Shown piece by piece: positions 36,501 through 49,400 of a stretch of DNA of 64,000 nt (the stretch's first letter is position 1; each line of letters starts with the position of its first letter). The position numbers and the translations under genes were made by a program. Source of the DNA: Ariolimax columbianus (taxonomy: Eukaryota > Mollusca > Gastropoda > Stylommatophora > Arionidae); assembly GCA_036924085.1 (NCBI GenBank), contig JAVGWX010000007.1, forward strand, positions 104,396,138 to 104,460,137. Reading direction: 5' to 3'. The notes beneath the pieces are model-generated. The model was not told where the DNA came from. It worked only from the letters and a program-made list of their open reading frames with translations, and did not search any database.

Positions 36501-39500
36501 CAGCCAATTACTCAGCAAGCCAGTCCGATAGTCAGACAATTATGTGACATATGAGATTGCAGAACCATGCCCTACCCTCCTTAGTCACTTCTAATGACAT
36601 GTCTGGAAGGTTGCCACAGAGATGTACACAGATTAGGGCAAACATAAGCCATAATCTCACATCAAGCAGCCACAGAGATGTACACAGATTAGGGCAAACA
36701 TAAGCCATAATCTCACATCAAGCAGCCACAGAGATGTACACAGATTAGGGCAAACATAAGCCATAATCTCACATCAAGCAGCCACAGAGATGTACACAGA
36801 TTAGGGCAAACATAAGCCATAATCTCACATCAAGCAGCCACAGAGATGTACACAGATTAGGGCAAACATAAGCCATAATCTCACATCAAGCAGCCACAGA
36901 GATGTACACAGATTAGGGCAGAGAACAATCATGAAGAAGAACTGATGAAGTTTCTGTTTGCATAAGAAAAACCTAACAAACTTAAATGCTGTTGTGATGA
37001 AAGTGTCAGTTTATTACAGATTCTGACTAAAGTGTTTTACAGCCTTTAGTACTATTGAGTGCAGCTAAAGATATGCTATCTCCTCCGCAGGTCCCAGTTT
37101 GGTTCACGTATGGTTGTGCAGCCATGGCCTGCCAGAAGTTTGATATTGGTGCTAAAGCCTTCAGACAATGTGTCTCCATAGACTATGATGTAAGTCTCGT
37201 CACCACAATCATTGTCTGCCTATGTATCTCCTGTGTTAGTTGCTCTTTCGCTAACCCCTAGGGATACAGATCTTGTAATGAAGTGTGCAGACAAGCAGAC
37301 GTTGTGTTTTGTCTTTGTATATGTGTGTGTCCATTTATCACCACAATCATTTTCTGTATGTAAATAGTCTGTTCAAAAAGTTCCAGAACTTTTTTGTATC
37401 TATCTTTCAGGCTTTCCCAAAAACTTGGTCTCCTAACTAAGTCTCCTAGTCATCCTTGGTCTCCTAGTCATCCTTGGTCTCCTAGCTAAGTCTCCTAGTC
37501 ATCCTTGGTCTCCTAGTCATCCTTGGTCTCCTAGTCATCCTTGGTCTCCTAGTCATCCTTGGTCTCCTAGTCATCCTTGGTCTCCTAACTAAGTCTCCTA
37601 GTCATCCTTGGTCTCCTAGTCATCCTTGGTCTCCTAGTCATCCTTGGTCTCCTAGTCATCCTTGGTCTCCTAGCTAAGTCTCCTAGTCATCCTTGGTCTC
37701 CTAGTCATCCTTGGTCTCCTAGTCATCCTTGGTCTCCTAGTCATCCTTGGTCTCCTAGTCATCCTTGGTCTCCTAGCTAAGTCTCCTAGTCATCCTTGGT
37801 CTCCTAGTCATCCTTGGTCTCCTAGCTAAGTCTCCTAGTCATCCTTGGTCTCCTAGTCATCCTTGGTCTCCTAGTCATCCTTGGTCTCCTAGTCATCCTT
37901 GGTCTCCTAGTCATCCTTGGTCTCCTAACTAAGTCTCCTAGTCATCCTTGGTCTCCTAGTCATCCTTGGTCTCCTAGTCATCCTTGGTCTCCTAGTCATC
38001 CTTGGTCTCCTAACTAAGTTTCCTAGTCATCCTTGGTCTCCTAGTCATCCTTGGTCTCCTAGCTAAGTCTCCTAGTCATCCTTGGTCTCCTAGTCATCCT
38101 TGGTCTCCTAGCTAAGTCTCCTAGTCATCCTTGGTCTCCTAGTCATCCTTGGTCTCCTAACTAAGTTTCCTAGTCATCCTTGGTCTCCTAGTCATCCTTG
38201 GTCTCCTAGTCATCCTTGGTCTCCTAACTAAGTTTCCTAGTCATCCTTGGTCTCCTAGTCATCCTTGGTCTCCTAGCTAAGTCTCCTAGTCATCCTTGGT
38301 CTCCTAGTCATCCTTGGTCTCCTAGCTAAGTCTCCTAGTCATCCTTGGTCTCCTAGTCATCCTTGGTCTCCTAACTAAGTTTCCTAGTCATCCTTGGTCT
38401 CCTAGTCATCCTTGGTCTCCTAACTAAGTTTCCTAGTCATCCTTGGTCTCCTAGTCATCCTTGGTCTCCTAACTAAGTTTCCTAGTCATCCTTGGTCTCC
38501 TAGTCATCCTTGGTCTCCTAGTCATCCTTGGTCTCCTAACTAAGTCTCCTAGTCATCCTTGGTCTCCTAGTCATCCTTGGTCTCCTAGTCATCCTTGGTC
38601 TCCTAACTAAGTTTCCTAGTCATCCTTGGTCTCCTAGTCATCCTTGGTCTCCTAGTCATCCTTGGTCTCCTAACTAAGTTTCCTAGTCATCCTTGGTCTC
38701 CTAGTCATCCTTGGTCTCCTAGTCATCCTTGGTCTCCTAACTAAGTCTCCTAGTCATCCTTGGTCTCCTAGTCATCCTTGGTCTCCTAGTCATCCTTGGT
38801 CTCCTAACTAAGTTTCCTAGTCATCCTTGGTCTCCTAGTCATCCTTGGTCTCCTAGTCATCCTTGGTCTCCTAACTAAGTCTCCTAGTCATCCTTGGTCT
38901 CCTAGTCATCCTTGGTCTCCTAACTAAGTTTCCTAGTCATCCTTGGTCTCCTAGTCATCCTTGGTCTCCTAACTAAGTTTCCTAGTCATCCTTGGTCTCC
39001 TAGTCATCCTTGGTCTCCTAGTCATCCTTGGTCTCCTAACTAAGTTTCCTAGTCATCCTTGGTCTCCTAACTAAGTTTCCTAGTCATCCTTGGTCTCCTA
39101 GTCATCCTTGGTCTCCTAGTCATCCTTGGTCTCCTAGTCATCCTTGGTCTCCTAGTCATCCTTGGTCTCCTAACTAAGTCTCCTAGTCATCCTTGGTCTC
39201 CTAGTCATCCTTGGTCTCCTAACTAAGTTTCCTAGTCATCCTTGGTCTCCTAACTAAGTCTCCTAGTCATCCTTGGTCTCCTAGTCATCCTTGGTCTCCT
39301 AGTCATCCTTGGTCTCCTAACTAAGTCTCCTAGTCATCCTTGGTCTCCTAACTAAGTTTCCTAGTCATCCTTGGTCTCCTAACTAAGTTTCCTAGTCATC
39401 CTTGGTCTCCTAGTCATCCTTGGTCTCCTAGTCATCCTTGGTCTCCTAGTCATCCTTGGTCTCCTAACTAAGTTTCCTAGTCATCCTTGGTCTCCTAACT

Positions 39501-42500
39501 AAGTCTCCTAGTCATCCTTGGTCTCCTAGTCATCCTTGGTCTCCTAGTCATCCTTGGTCTCCTAACTAAGTCTCCTAGTCATCCTTGGTCTCCTAACTAA
39601 GTTTCCTAGTCATCCTTGGTCTCCTAACTAAGTTTCCTAGTCATCCTTGGTCTCCTAGTCATCCTTGGTCTCCTAGTCATCCTTGGTCTCCTAGTCATCC
39701 TTGGTCTCCTAGTCATCCTTGGTCTCCTAACTAAGTCTCCTAGTCATCCTTGGTCTCCTAGTCATCCTTGGTCTCCTAACTAAGTCTCCTAGTCATCCTT
39801 GGTCTCCTAGTCATCCTTGGTCTCCTAACTAAGTTTCCTAGTCATCCTTGGTCTCCTAACTAAGTTTCCTAGTCATCCTTGGTCTCCTAGTCATCCTTGG
39901 TCTCCTAGTCATCCTTGGTCTCCTAGTCATCCTTGGTCTCCTAACTAAGTCTCCTAGTCATCCTTGGTCTCCTAGTCATCCTTGGTCTCCTAGTCATCCT
40001 TGGTCTCCTAACTAAGTCTCCTAGTCATCCTTGGTCTCCTAGTCATCCTTGGTCTCCTAACTAAGTTTCCTAGTCATCCTTGGTCTCCTAGTCATCCTTG
40101 GTCTCCTAACTAAGTCTCCTAGTCATCCTTGGTCTCCTAGTCATCCTTGGTCTCCTAACTAAGTCTCCTAGTCATCCTTGGTCTCCTAGTCATCCTTGGT
40201 CTCCTAACTAAGTCTCCTAGTCATCCTTGGTCTCCTAACTAAGTCTCCTAGTCATCCTTGGTCTCCTAGTCATTTTTGGTCTCCTAACTAAGTCTCCTAG
40301 TCATCCTTGGTCTCCTAGTCATCCTTGGTCTCCTAACTAAGTCTCCTAGTCATCCTTGGTCTCCTAACTAAGTCTCCTAGTCATCCTTGGTCTCCTAGTC
40401 ATCCTTGGTCTCCTAACTAAGTCTCCTAGTCATCCTTGGTCTCCTAGTCATCCTTGGTCTCCTAACTAAGTTTCCTAGTCATCCTTGGTCTCCTAGTCAT
40501 CCTTGGTCTCCTAACTAAGTCTCCTAGTCATCCTTGGTCTCCTAACTAAGTCTCCTAGTCATCCTTGGTCTCCTAGTCATCCTTGGTCTCCTAACTAAGT
40601 CTCCTAGTCATCCTTGGTCTCCTAGTCATCCTTGGTCTCCTAGTCATCCTTGGTCTCCTAACTAAGTTTCCTAGTCATCCTTGGTCTCCTAGTCATCCTT
40701 GGTCTCCTAACTAAGTCTCCTAGTCATCCTTGGTCTCCTAGTCATCCTTGGTCTCCTAGTCATCCTTGGTCTCCTAACTAAGTCTCCTAGTCATCCTTGG
40801 TCTCCTAGTCATCCTTGGTCTCCTAGTCATCCTTGGTCTCCTAACTAAGTTTCCTAGTCATCCTTGGTCTCCTAGTCATCCTTGGTCTCCTAGTCATCCT
40901 TGGTCTCCTAACTAAGTCTCCTAGTCATCCTTGGTCTCCTAGTCATCCTTGGTCTCCTAACTAAGTCTCCTAGTCATCCTTGGTCTCCTAGTCATCCTTG
41001 GTCTCCTAACTAAGTCTCCTAGTCATCCTTGGTCTCCTAGTCATCCTTGGTCTCCTAGTCATCCTTGGTCTCCTAACTAAGTTTCCTAGTCATCCTTGGT
41101 CTCCTAGTCATCCTTGGTCTCCTAGTCATCCTTGGTCTCCTAACTAAGTTTCCTAGTCATCCTTGGTCTCCTAACTAAGTCCCCTAGTCATCCTTGGTCT
41201 CCTAGTCATCCTTGGTCTCCTAGTCACAAGGTCAAGACAGACATGTGTGGACAATAATGTCACAGAAATGTTGAAGTTTGCATCAGGAAGTGGATATGAG
41301 GTTCATGAATTTTAGGAGTCTTTGTTTGTGAGTTTGTTGGAAGGTGTGTGTGAGTTTGTTGGAGGTTGTTTGTGAGTTTGTTGTATGTTGTTTGTTTGTT
41401 GGAAGTTGTGTGTGAGTTTGTTGTGTGTAAGTTTGTTGTATGTTGTGTGTAAGTTTGTTGTATGTTGTGTGTAAGTTTGTTGTATGTTGTGTGTAAGTTT
41501 GTTGTATGTTGTGTGTAAGTTTGTTGTGTGTAAGTTTGTTGTATGTTGTGTGTAAGTTTGTTGTATGTTGTGTGTAAGTTTGTTGTATGTTGTGTGTAAG
41601 TTTGTTGTATGTTGTGTGTAAGTTTGTTGTATGTTGTGTGTAAGTTTGTTGTGTGTAAGTTTGTTGTATGTTGTGTGTAAGTTTGTTGTATGTTGTGTGT
41701 AAGTTTGTTGTATGTTGTGTGTGAGTTTGTTGTATGTTGTTTGTAAGTTTGTTGGAAGTTGTTTGCTGTATGTTGTGTGTAAGTTTGTTGGAAGTTGTGT
41801 GTAAGTTTGTTGTATGTTGTGTGTAAGTTTGTTGTATGTTGTGTGTAAGTTTGTTGTATGTTGTGTGTAAGTTTGTTGTATGTTGTGTGTAAGTTTGTTG
41901 TATGTTGTGTGTGAGTTTGTTGTATGTTGTTTGGGAGTTTGTTGGAAGTTGTTTGTGAGTTTGTTGTATGTTGTGTGTAAGTTTGTTGTATGTTGTGTGT
42001 AAGTTTGTTGTATGTTGTTTGTGAGTTTGTTGGAAGTTGTTTGTGAGTTTGTTGTATGTTGTGTGTAAGTTTGTTGGAAGTTGTGTGTACGTTTGTTGTA
42101 TGTTGTGTGTAAGTTTGTTGTATGTTGTGTGTAAGTTTGTTGGAAGTTGTGTGTAAGTTTGTTGTATGTTGTGTGTAAGTTTGTTGGAAGTTGTGTGTAA
42201 GTTTGTTGTATGTTGTGTGTAAGTTTGTTGTATGTTGTGTGTAAGTTTGTTGGAAGTTGTGTGTAAGTTTGTTGGAAGTTGTGTGTAAGTTTGTTGGAAG
42301 TTGTGTGTAAGTTTGTTGTATGTTGTGTGTAAGTTTGTTGTATGTTGTGTGTAAGTTTGTTGGAAGTTGTGTGTAAGTTTGTTGTATGTTGTGTGTAAGT
42401 TTGTTGGAAGTTGTGTGTAAGTTTGTTGTATGTTGTGTGTAAATTTGTTGTATGTTGTGTGTAAGTTTGTTGTATGTTGTGTGTAAGTTTGTTGTATGTT

Positions 42501-45500
42501 GTGTGTTTGAAGAATATGTCCTTCTCTATTGTCTCCATTGACTTTGAGCTTAATTGAGGATATGAAATCTTTGTTGACAGAATTTTGAGGCGTGGAGCAA
42601 CCTGGCCACTTGTTATGTCCGACTTCAGCAAAAGTAAGTAGTCGTATCTTGTATCTGTAATTGTTGACAGTTCACAGTCAAGTTGACATAAACAGTCAAG
42701 TGGATCATGTTGACTATAGTAGTGTATATAAAGTTGAGTAATGTTGGCTATAATGGCATATATAAAGTGAGGTGATATTGTCTGGTGGCAGACAAAACTG
42801 GATATTGCTGCCAGCTAACCTAGCGTCTGCTTGCAGCCATCACAAAACTGGATATTGCTGCCAGCTAACCTAGCGTCTGCTTGCAGCCATCACAAAGCTG
42901 GATATTGCTGCCAGCTAACCTAGCGTCTGCTTGCAGCCATCACAAAGCTGGATATTGCTGCCAGCTAACCTAGCGTCTGCTTGCAGCCATCACAAAGCTG
43001 GATATTGCTGCCAGCTAACCTAGCGTCTGCTTGCAGCCATCACAAAGCTGGATATTGCTGCCAGCTAACCTAGCGTCTGCTTGCAGCCATCACAAAGCTG
43101 GATATTGCTGCCAGCTAACCTAGCGTCTGCTTGCAGCCATCACAAAGCTGGATATTGCTGCCAGCTAATGACACCTTTAGAAACTACCATCTACATTCTT
43201 TAACTTTCCCATAGCAGCTTGTGACCTTCTTACTGACTGTATGTGTAAATGCATGCGTGTGAGTGATTGATTATTATTGTTATTATATTTTAAAACGTAA
43301 ATGTTGACAAATACACTTATGTAAATAAAAATGACCATTAAAATGATTTTTTGTTGAATGAATGTTTATAAATATGAACTTGGTATTAACTTGAGGATAT
43401 TATAAGGGCCTGAAGATGCAACACAGTGAATGAACTGACAGCAGCCAGTGACTCATAGTTGAATCATCAATCAGCAATCCAGAGCTAGCATCAGCCAGTG
43501 ACTCATAGTTGACTGCTTTCATCAGTCAGCAAACCAGAGCTGACATTAGCCAGTGACTCATAGTTCACTGCTTTCATCAGTCAGCAAACCAGAGCTGACA
43601 TCAGCCAGTGACTCATAGTTGAATCATCAGTCAGCAAACCAGAGCTGACATCAGCCAGTGACTCAAAGTTGAATCATCAGTCAGCAAACCAGAGCTGACA
43701 TCAGCCAGTGACTCATAGTTGAATCATCAGTCGGGATCAAGATGCTGCAGTGGTCAGCGACCCATAGCTGACTGCTAGCGTCAGGGCCAGTGAACCAGAG
43801 CTGCCAAGACCCTTCTACACCTCCACGTGGTGATCCTGGATAACAGGCTGCAACAGGGCAGACTGGCTAAGGAGAAGGGATCGAAGAGGGAATGCTAACC
43901 CGGTACTAAAAAAATGCTTGCTGAAGTCAGATGTGTTGGACCGAAAGGTGCAAATATCGCATCCAAGCTGTAAACTACGACACAACACACTCCGTTCTCT
44001 GGACTACATTCTGCTACTTAAGCCCTTTCAGGGTTTGGTAGCGGGAGATTGAGAACGATCGAAGAAGAAGAAGAAGAAGAATCATCAGTCAGCAAACCAG
44101 AGCTGACATCAACCAGTGACTCAAAGTTGAATCATCAGTCAGCAAACCTGAGCTAACATCAGCCAGTGACTCATAGTTGACTGCTTTCATCAGTCAGCAA
44201 ACCAGAGCTGACATCAGCCAGTGACTCATAGTTGACTGCTTTCATCAGTCAGTAAACCAGAGCTGACCAAGATACTGCTCTACCCTGGAAACAGGCTGCA
44301 CTCGTGCAGTCTGACTAAGAGAATAGGGATTGCAGCAGGAAGCATGAGAGGCTGGATTGTTGCTGAGGGGAATGGTGCATATTTGACAACAACGTCCAAT
44401 ATCAGAATGGAGATCGAGGCAGGAACTTAGGATCTGAGGTCGCTATATGAGGCCTCTTTAATGAGTGCCGTCACCGACTCGGACTCTCTATCCTTGCTTT
44501 GGAAGGTACATAAGGACTGGCTGTGGCGTAAGTGAGCAGTGAACATAGTGGCCTTGAACCTCCAGGAACGTGTGGATCTACTGTCTGGGCCATGCTGAGT
44601 TTCTCTAGAAGAAAAGAGCTGACATTCTGACCTCAGAGGCATCATCAGTGGGAACATTGGCTATAGACATTTTGAGGTTGTTCTTCTTCTTCTGCGTACA
44701 CAGTCAGACAGTAACCATGTTGTGCTGCCATCATACTGTGATTTACGTTGCACTGTTTTGTTAGGCTTGCGGCCCCGTGCATCCGATTTCAACAGGCGTT
44801 TCTGTAGGGATGCCCTCCTTAGCCTTTGGCTGTCCCCAGCCTATCTGCAAGGCAGCAGTTGTTTACGATCAGAGTTTTCTCTCCTATGGAAGTTGTCTTA
44901 CCAGACTATCGAGTCTTCACTACTCGTGTCTATAGGGTGCAATGATGGTATGTGATATATGAGATGGACTGGTTTACCCGGAAGAGAGGCAGTCCAGTGT
45001 GTCTGTATCCCAGGATCGTCACGTCCTGCCAGAAACGTAGCATTTGCATGTGAGTGGGGTATCTCTTTTTCCCTTTATTTTCTTGGCTTCTATGCAGGGA
45101 TGGTACGCCTAGCATTCCCCGCCACCTGGGGTGTTGACACAGTGGGGCAGGTGTGCAATGTCCGCTGGTCTGCATCTCTTCTGCGTCCAGCATGATAGTT
45201 ATGGCTGATAACGTACAGAGGTAGATATCGTAACCGGAGTGCATTTAGCCAGGGGACAAGCCTGGTAATGTCACAGAGATGTTGATCGCCTGGTGTGCGG
45301 ACAACTCTCATGGTCAGTGGTTGAGTCTTGACAGTTCACAGTGTGGTGGCTGCTCTACTGTTTTCGACACCCCGACCAGGTTCTAAGTCTTTGGTTGGTG
45401 TTTTTCGCACCCCATCGCCGTATAGGGTGAGTATCAAGCAGTTTTCCGCCCGCTTTGATTTGCGGGCGGCAACGACCTCTTACTGTGGCTCTACCTGATA

Positions 45501-46368
45501 GGGCTGGGGCGCAAGCCCCAGGTCCCGAGCATGTAGGAGCCTCCCATTGCAGTGGTGCTGAGATTTTGGGCGGGATTGCGGCTTTCAAGGGTTCGGCCGT
45601 AATCCCCCACATGGTAGCCTCGCGCCCTTGGCTTATCAGCCTGGTACGTGAACCAAGGTGTCTGCGGCTCCTCTCGATTTGAGCTGGTTTTCCGTAGCAA
45701 CGCCCTGTCATTTGTAGGGTAAAACTGACCTGTCTTCAGATCTATTTCCAGCACCCGTTCACTATTTGGTCAGACGAATTTATTGAGGGCTTTTGTTTGT
45801 CAATGACCAGGTATTTGAAATCTGCGGAGTTAAACACGATTTCCGTAGCGTTCTTTCATTTGAGCTGACTTGTCGTCCGTGAGTCTAATACCAGCGTACG
45901 TTCATTATTAGACCCAAACGGCAGTGCTCTCAATTTGTCAGTTGTTCTACAGTATTGGCGTGTTCAGTCAAATTAAGCCGCAGGTTCCACACCTGGTGGT
46001 GCCCTTCCGTCAATTCCCTTAGCGAGATAATCAAGTTTCTTAAAGGGTAGCCCCAAAGATTTTCGAGGGTCTAATTCCAGCACATGTTCTCTATTAGACC
46101 CCCACTAAGGTGTACTTTTTGATAGTCATTCTGCAGTATTGGCGTGGTAAGTTAACTTAGGTCTCAGGCTCCACTCCTGATAGTGCTCTTCCGTCAATTC
46201 CTTTATCAAACACTGGATGCAGACAAAACCGAGCCACAGGGGACATAACCCCAGATTTCTGGGGGTCTAAGTCCAGCACCAGTTCCATATTAGACTCCAG
46301 AAGAGTGGTCTCGGCATGTCAATCATTTCAGTGTTGGCCGTGTTGAGTGTTGAGTCAAATTAAGCCGC

Positions 46369-46417
<49 letters not shown>

Positions 46418-49400
46418 TTTGCAACCATACTTCCCCCGGAACCCAAACACTTTGGTTTCCCGGAAGCTGCCCGCAGAGTCATCGAAGCAACTCCTGCGGA
46501 TCGCTAGTCGGCATCGTTTATGGTCAGAACTACGACGGTATCTGATCGTCTTCGCGCCTCTGACTTTCGTTCTTGATTAATGAAAACATTCTTGACAAAT
46601 GCTTTCGCAGTAGCTCGTCTTGCGGCGATCCAAGAATTTCACCTCTAACGCCGCAATACGAATGCCCCCGTTTGTCCCTGTTAATCATTACCTCCAGTTC
46701 CGAAAACCAACAAAATAGAACCGAGGTCCTATTCCATTATTCCATGCACCATTATTCAGGCAGCCGAGGCCTGCTTTGAACACTCTAATTTTTTCAAAGT
46801 AAACGCGCCGGCCACCCAGGACGCTCAGCGAAGAGCACCCGTGGGAGAGAGCCGGCAGACGGTAGGGCAGGAGACAACGGGCAGTGAACCGGCGCGAGCC
46901 GGACCGCCCGCCTGCGCCTGAGATCCAACTACGAGCTTTTTAACTGCAACAACTTTAATATACGCTATTGGAGCTGGAATTACCGCGGCTGCTGGCACCA
47001 GACTTGCCCTCCAATAGATCCTCGTTAAAGGGTTTAAAGTGTACTCATTCCAATTACGGGGCCTCGAAAGAGTCCCGTATTGTTATTTTTCGTCACTACC
47101 TCCCCGTGCCGGGAGTGGGTAAGTTGCGCGCCTGCTGCCTTCCTTGGATGTGGTAGCCGTTTCTCATGCTCCCTCTCCGGAATCGAACCCTGATTCCCCG
47201 TTACCCGTTACAAACATGGTAGGCATGTCACGTACCATCGACATTTGATAGGGCAGACATTTGAAAGATGCGTCGCCGGCACATGAGGCCATGCGATCAG
47301 CACAAAGTTATCCAGAGTCACCAGTGGGGACGCCGCAACCCCGCGAGGGGAAACGACGATTGGTTTTGAACTAATAAAAGCGCTCTTTCCGCGAGGGTCG
47401 GAGCTTGGTAAGCATGTATTAGCTCTAGAATTGCCACAGTTATCCAAGTAGGATCGTGTCATCTAAGGAACCTCGACTGATTTAATGAGCCATTCGCGGT
47501 TTCACCGTGAGACAGTGTGAACTTAGACATGCATGGCTTAATCTTTGAGACAAGCATATGACTACTGGCAGGATCAACCAGATATCTGTCGGAGACGTAC
47601 GTACTGCGCACACCGGTCGGCGGAGGAAGGGTGTGTAAAAAGCCTCACTGGGACGGCCGCAGGGACCGACTGACGGGACGGACGGACGGTTGTTCCACCC
47701 GTCCCTCACTCCGTCGACCTAGGACCGCCTGACAGGGGCCTCCCACACGCACCAGACGACCGACCGACCGGGCTCGCTCGAGGAGGGATGGCAGCGCTCT
47801 GTGCAGAACGGATCCCAACGACCTCGGCGACGAATTTCACTGGGACTAGAGACACAATTTGGCCTGCCCTTCTCCGTAGGGAGAGAACGCAGGGCCTCGA
47901 GGCAACGATTCCTGCTTTCCATTTGCCGGTCACAAGCTCTTTGCGAGAGTCGGACCACCAGCGAGACGTACTGTCGAGCTCTGCTATAAGCCTTAGATAA
48001 ATCACCAGGGACGGACCACGTTTCCTGATACGGACCAGACTAGCGCACCTCGGTGGAGGAGCCACTACCACAAACCGCACCCAATTCGCACTACGGGGAA
48101 AGGCAGGCGAGCGTTTTCCGCAAGCCCGCGCTATCGCTCCGCCTGGCGGGACTGAGATCGCTTTACGAACACTGGATGAAATTGAGTCGCTGCGGCGAGA
48201 CAACTATGAGGTTGTTCAATGACAGCCTTTTCGCTGAAGACCTCTCAGTCGATGAACCAGGAGATGAAGACCTGCCACTTAATAAACCAGTAGATGAAGA
48301 ACTGCCAGTCTATAAACCAGTAGCTAAAGTCCTGCCAGTCGATGAACCAGGAGATGAAGACCCACCAGTCGATGAACCAGATGAAGACCCACCAGTCGAT
48401 GAACCAGTAGCTGAAAACTTCTGTCAATAAACCAATAGCTGAAGACCTACCAGTCGATGAACCAGATGAAGACCTGCCAGTTGGTAAACCATTAGCTAAA
48501 GTCCTGCCAGTCGATGAACCAGGAGATGAAGACCCACCAGTCGATGAACCAGATGAAGACCCACCAGTCGATGAACCAGATGAAGACCTGCCAGTTGGTA
48601 AACCATTAGCTAAAGTCCTGCCAGTCGATGAACCAGGAGATGAAGACCCACCAGGAGATGAACCAGATGAAGACCCACCAGTCGATGAACCAGATGAAGA
48701 CCTGCCAGTTGGTAAACCATTAGCTAAAGTCCTGCCAGTCGATGAACCAGGAGATGAAGACCCACCAGGAGATGAACCAGATGAAGACCCACCAGTCGAT
48801 GAACCAGGAGATGAAGACCCACCAGTCGATGAACCAGGAGATGAAGACCCACCAGGAGATGAACCAGATGAAGACCCACCAGGAGATGAACCAGATGAAG
48901 ACCCACCAGTCGATGAACCAGGAGATGAAGACCCACCAGGAGATGAACCAGATGAAGACCTGCCAGTTGGTAAACCATTAGCTAAAGTCCTGCCAGTCGA
49001 TGAACCAGGAGATGAAGACCCACCAGGAGATGAACCAGATGAAGACCCACCAGTCGATGAACCAGGAGATGAAGACCCACCAGTCGATGAACCAGGAGAT
49101 GAAGACCCACCAGGAGATGAACCAGATGAAGACCCACCAGGAGATGAACCAGGAGATGAAGACCCACCAGGAGATGAACCAGGAGATGAAGACCCACCAG
49201 GAGATGAAGACCCACCAGTCGATGAACCAGGAGATGAAGACCCACCAGTCGATGAACCAGATGAAGACCCACCAGTCGATGAACCAGATGAAGACCCACC
49301 AGTCGATGAACCAGATGAAGACCCACCAGTCGATGAACCAGATGAAGACCCACCAGTCGATGAACCAGATGAAGACCCACCAGTCGATGAACCAGATGAA

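Noticed and set aside
47584..48430. Overlapping 70-165-codon frames upstream of the 18S fragment
   Set aside because: G+C-rich spacer sequence with frames on both strands and no recognisable product.
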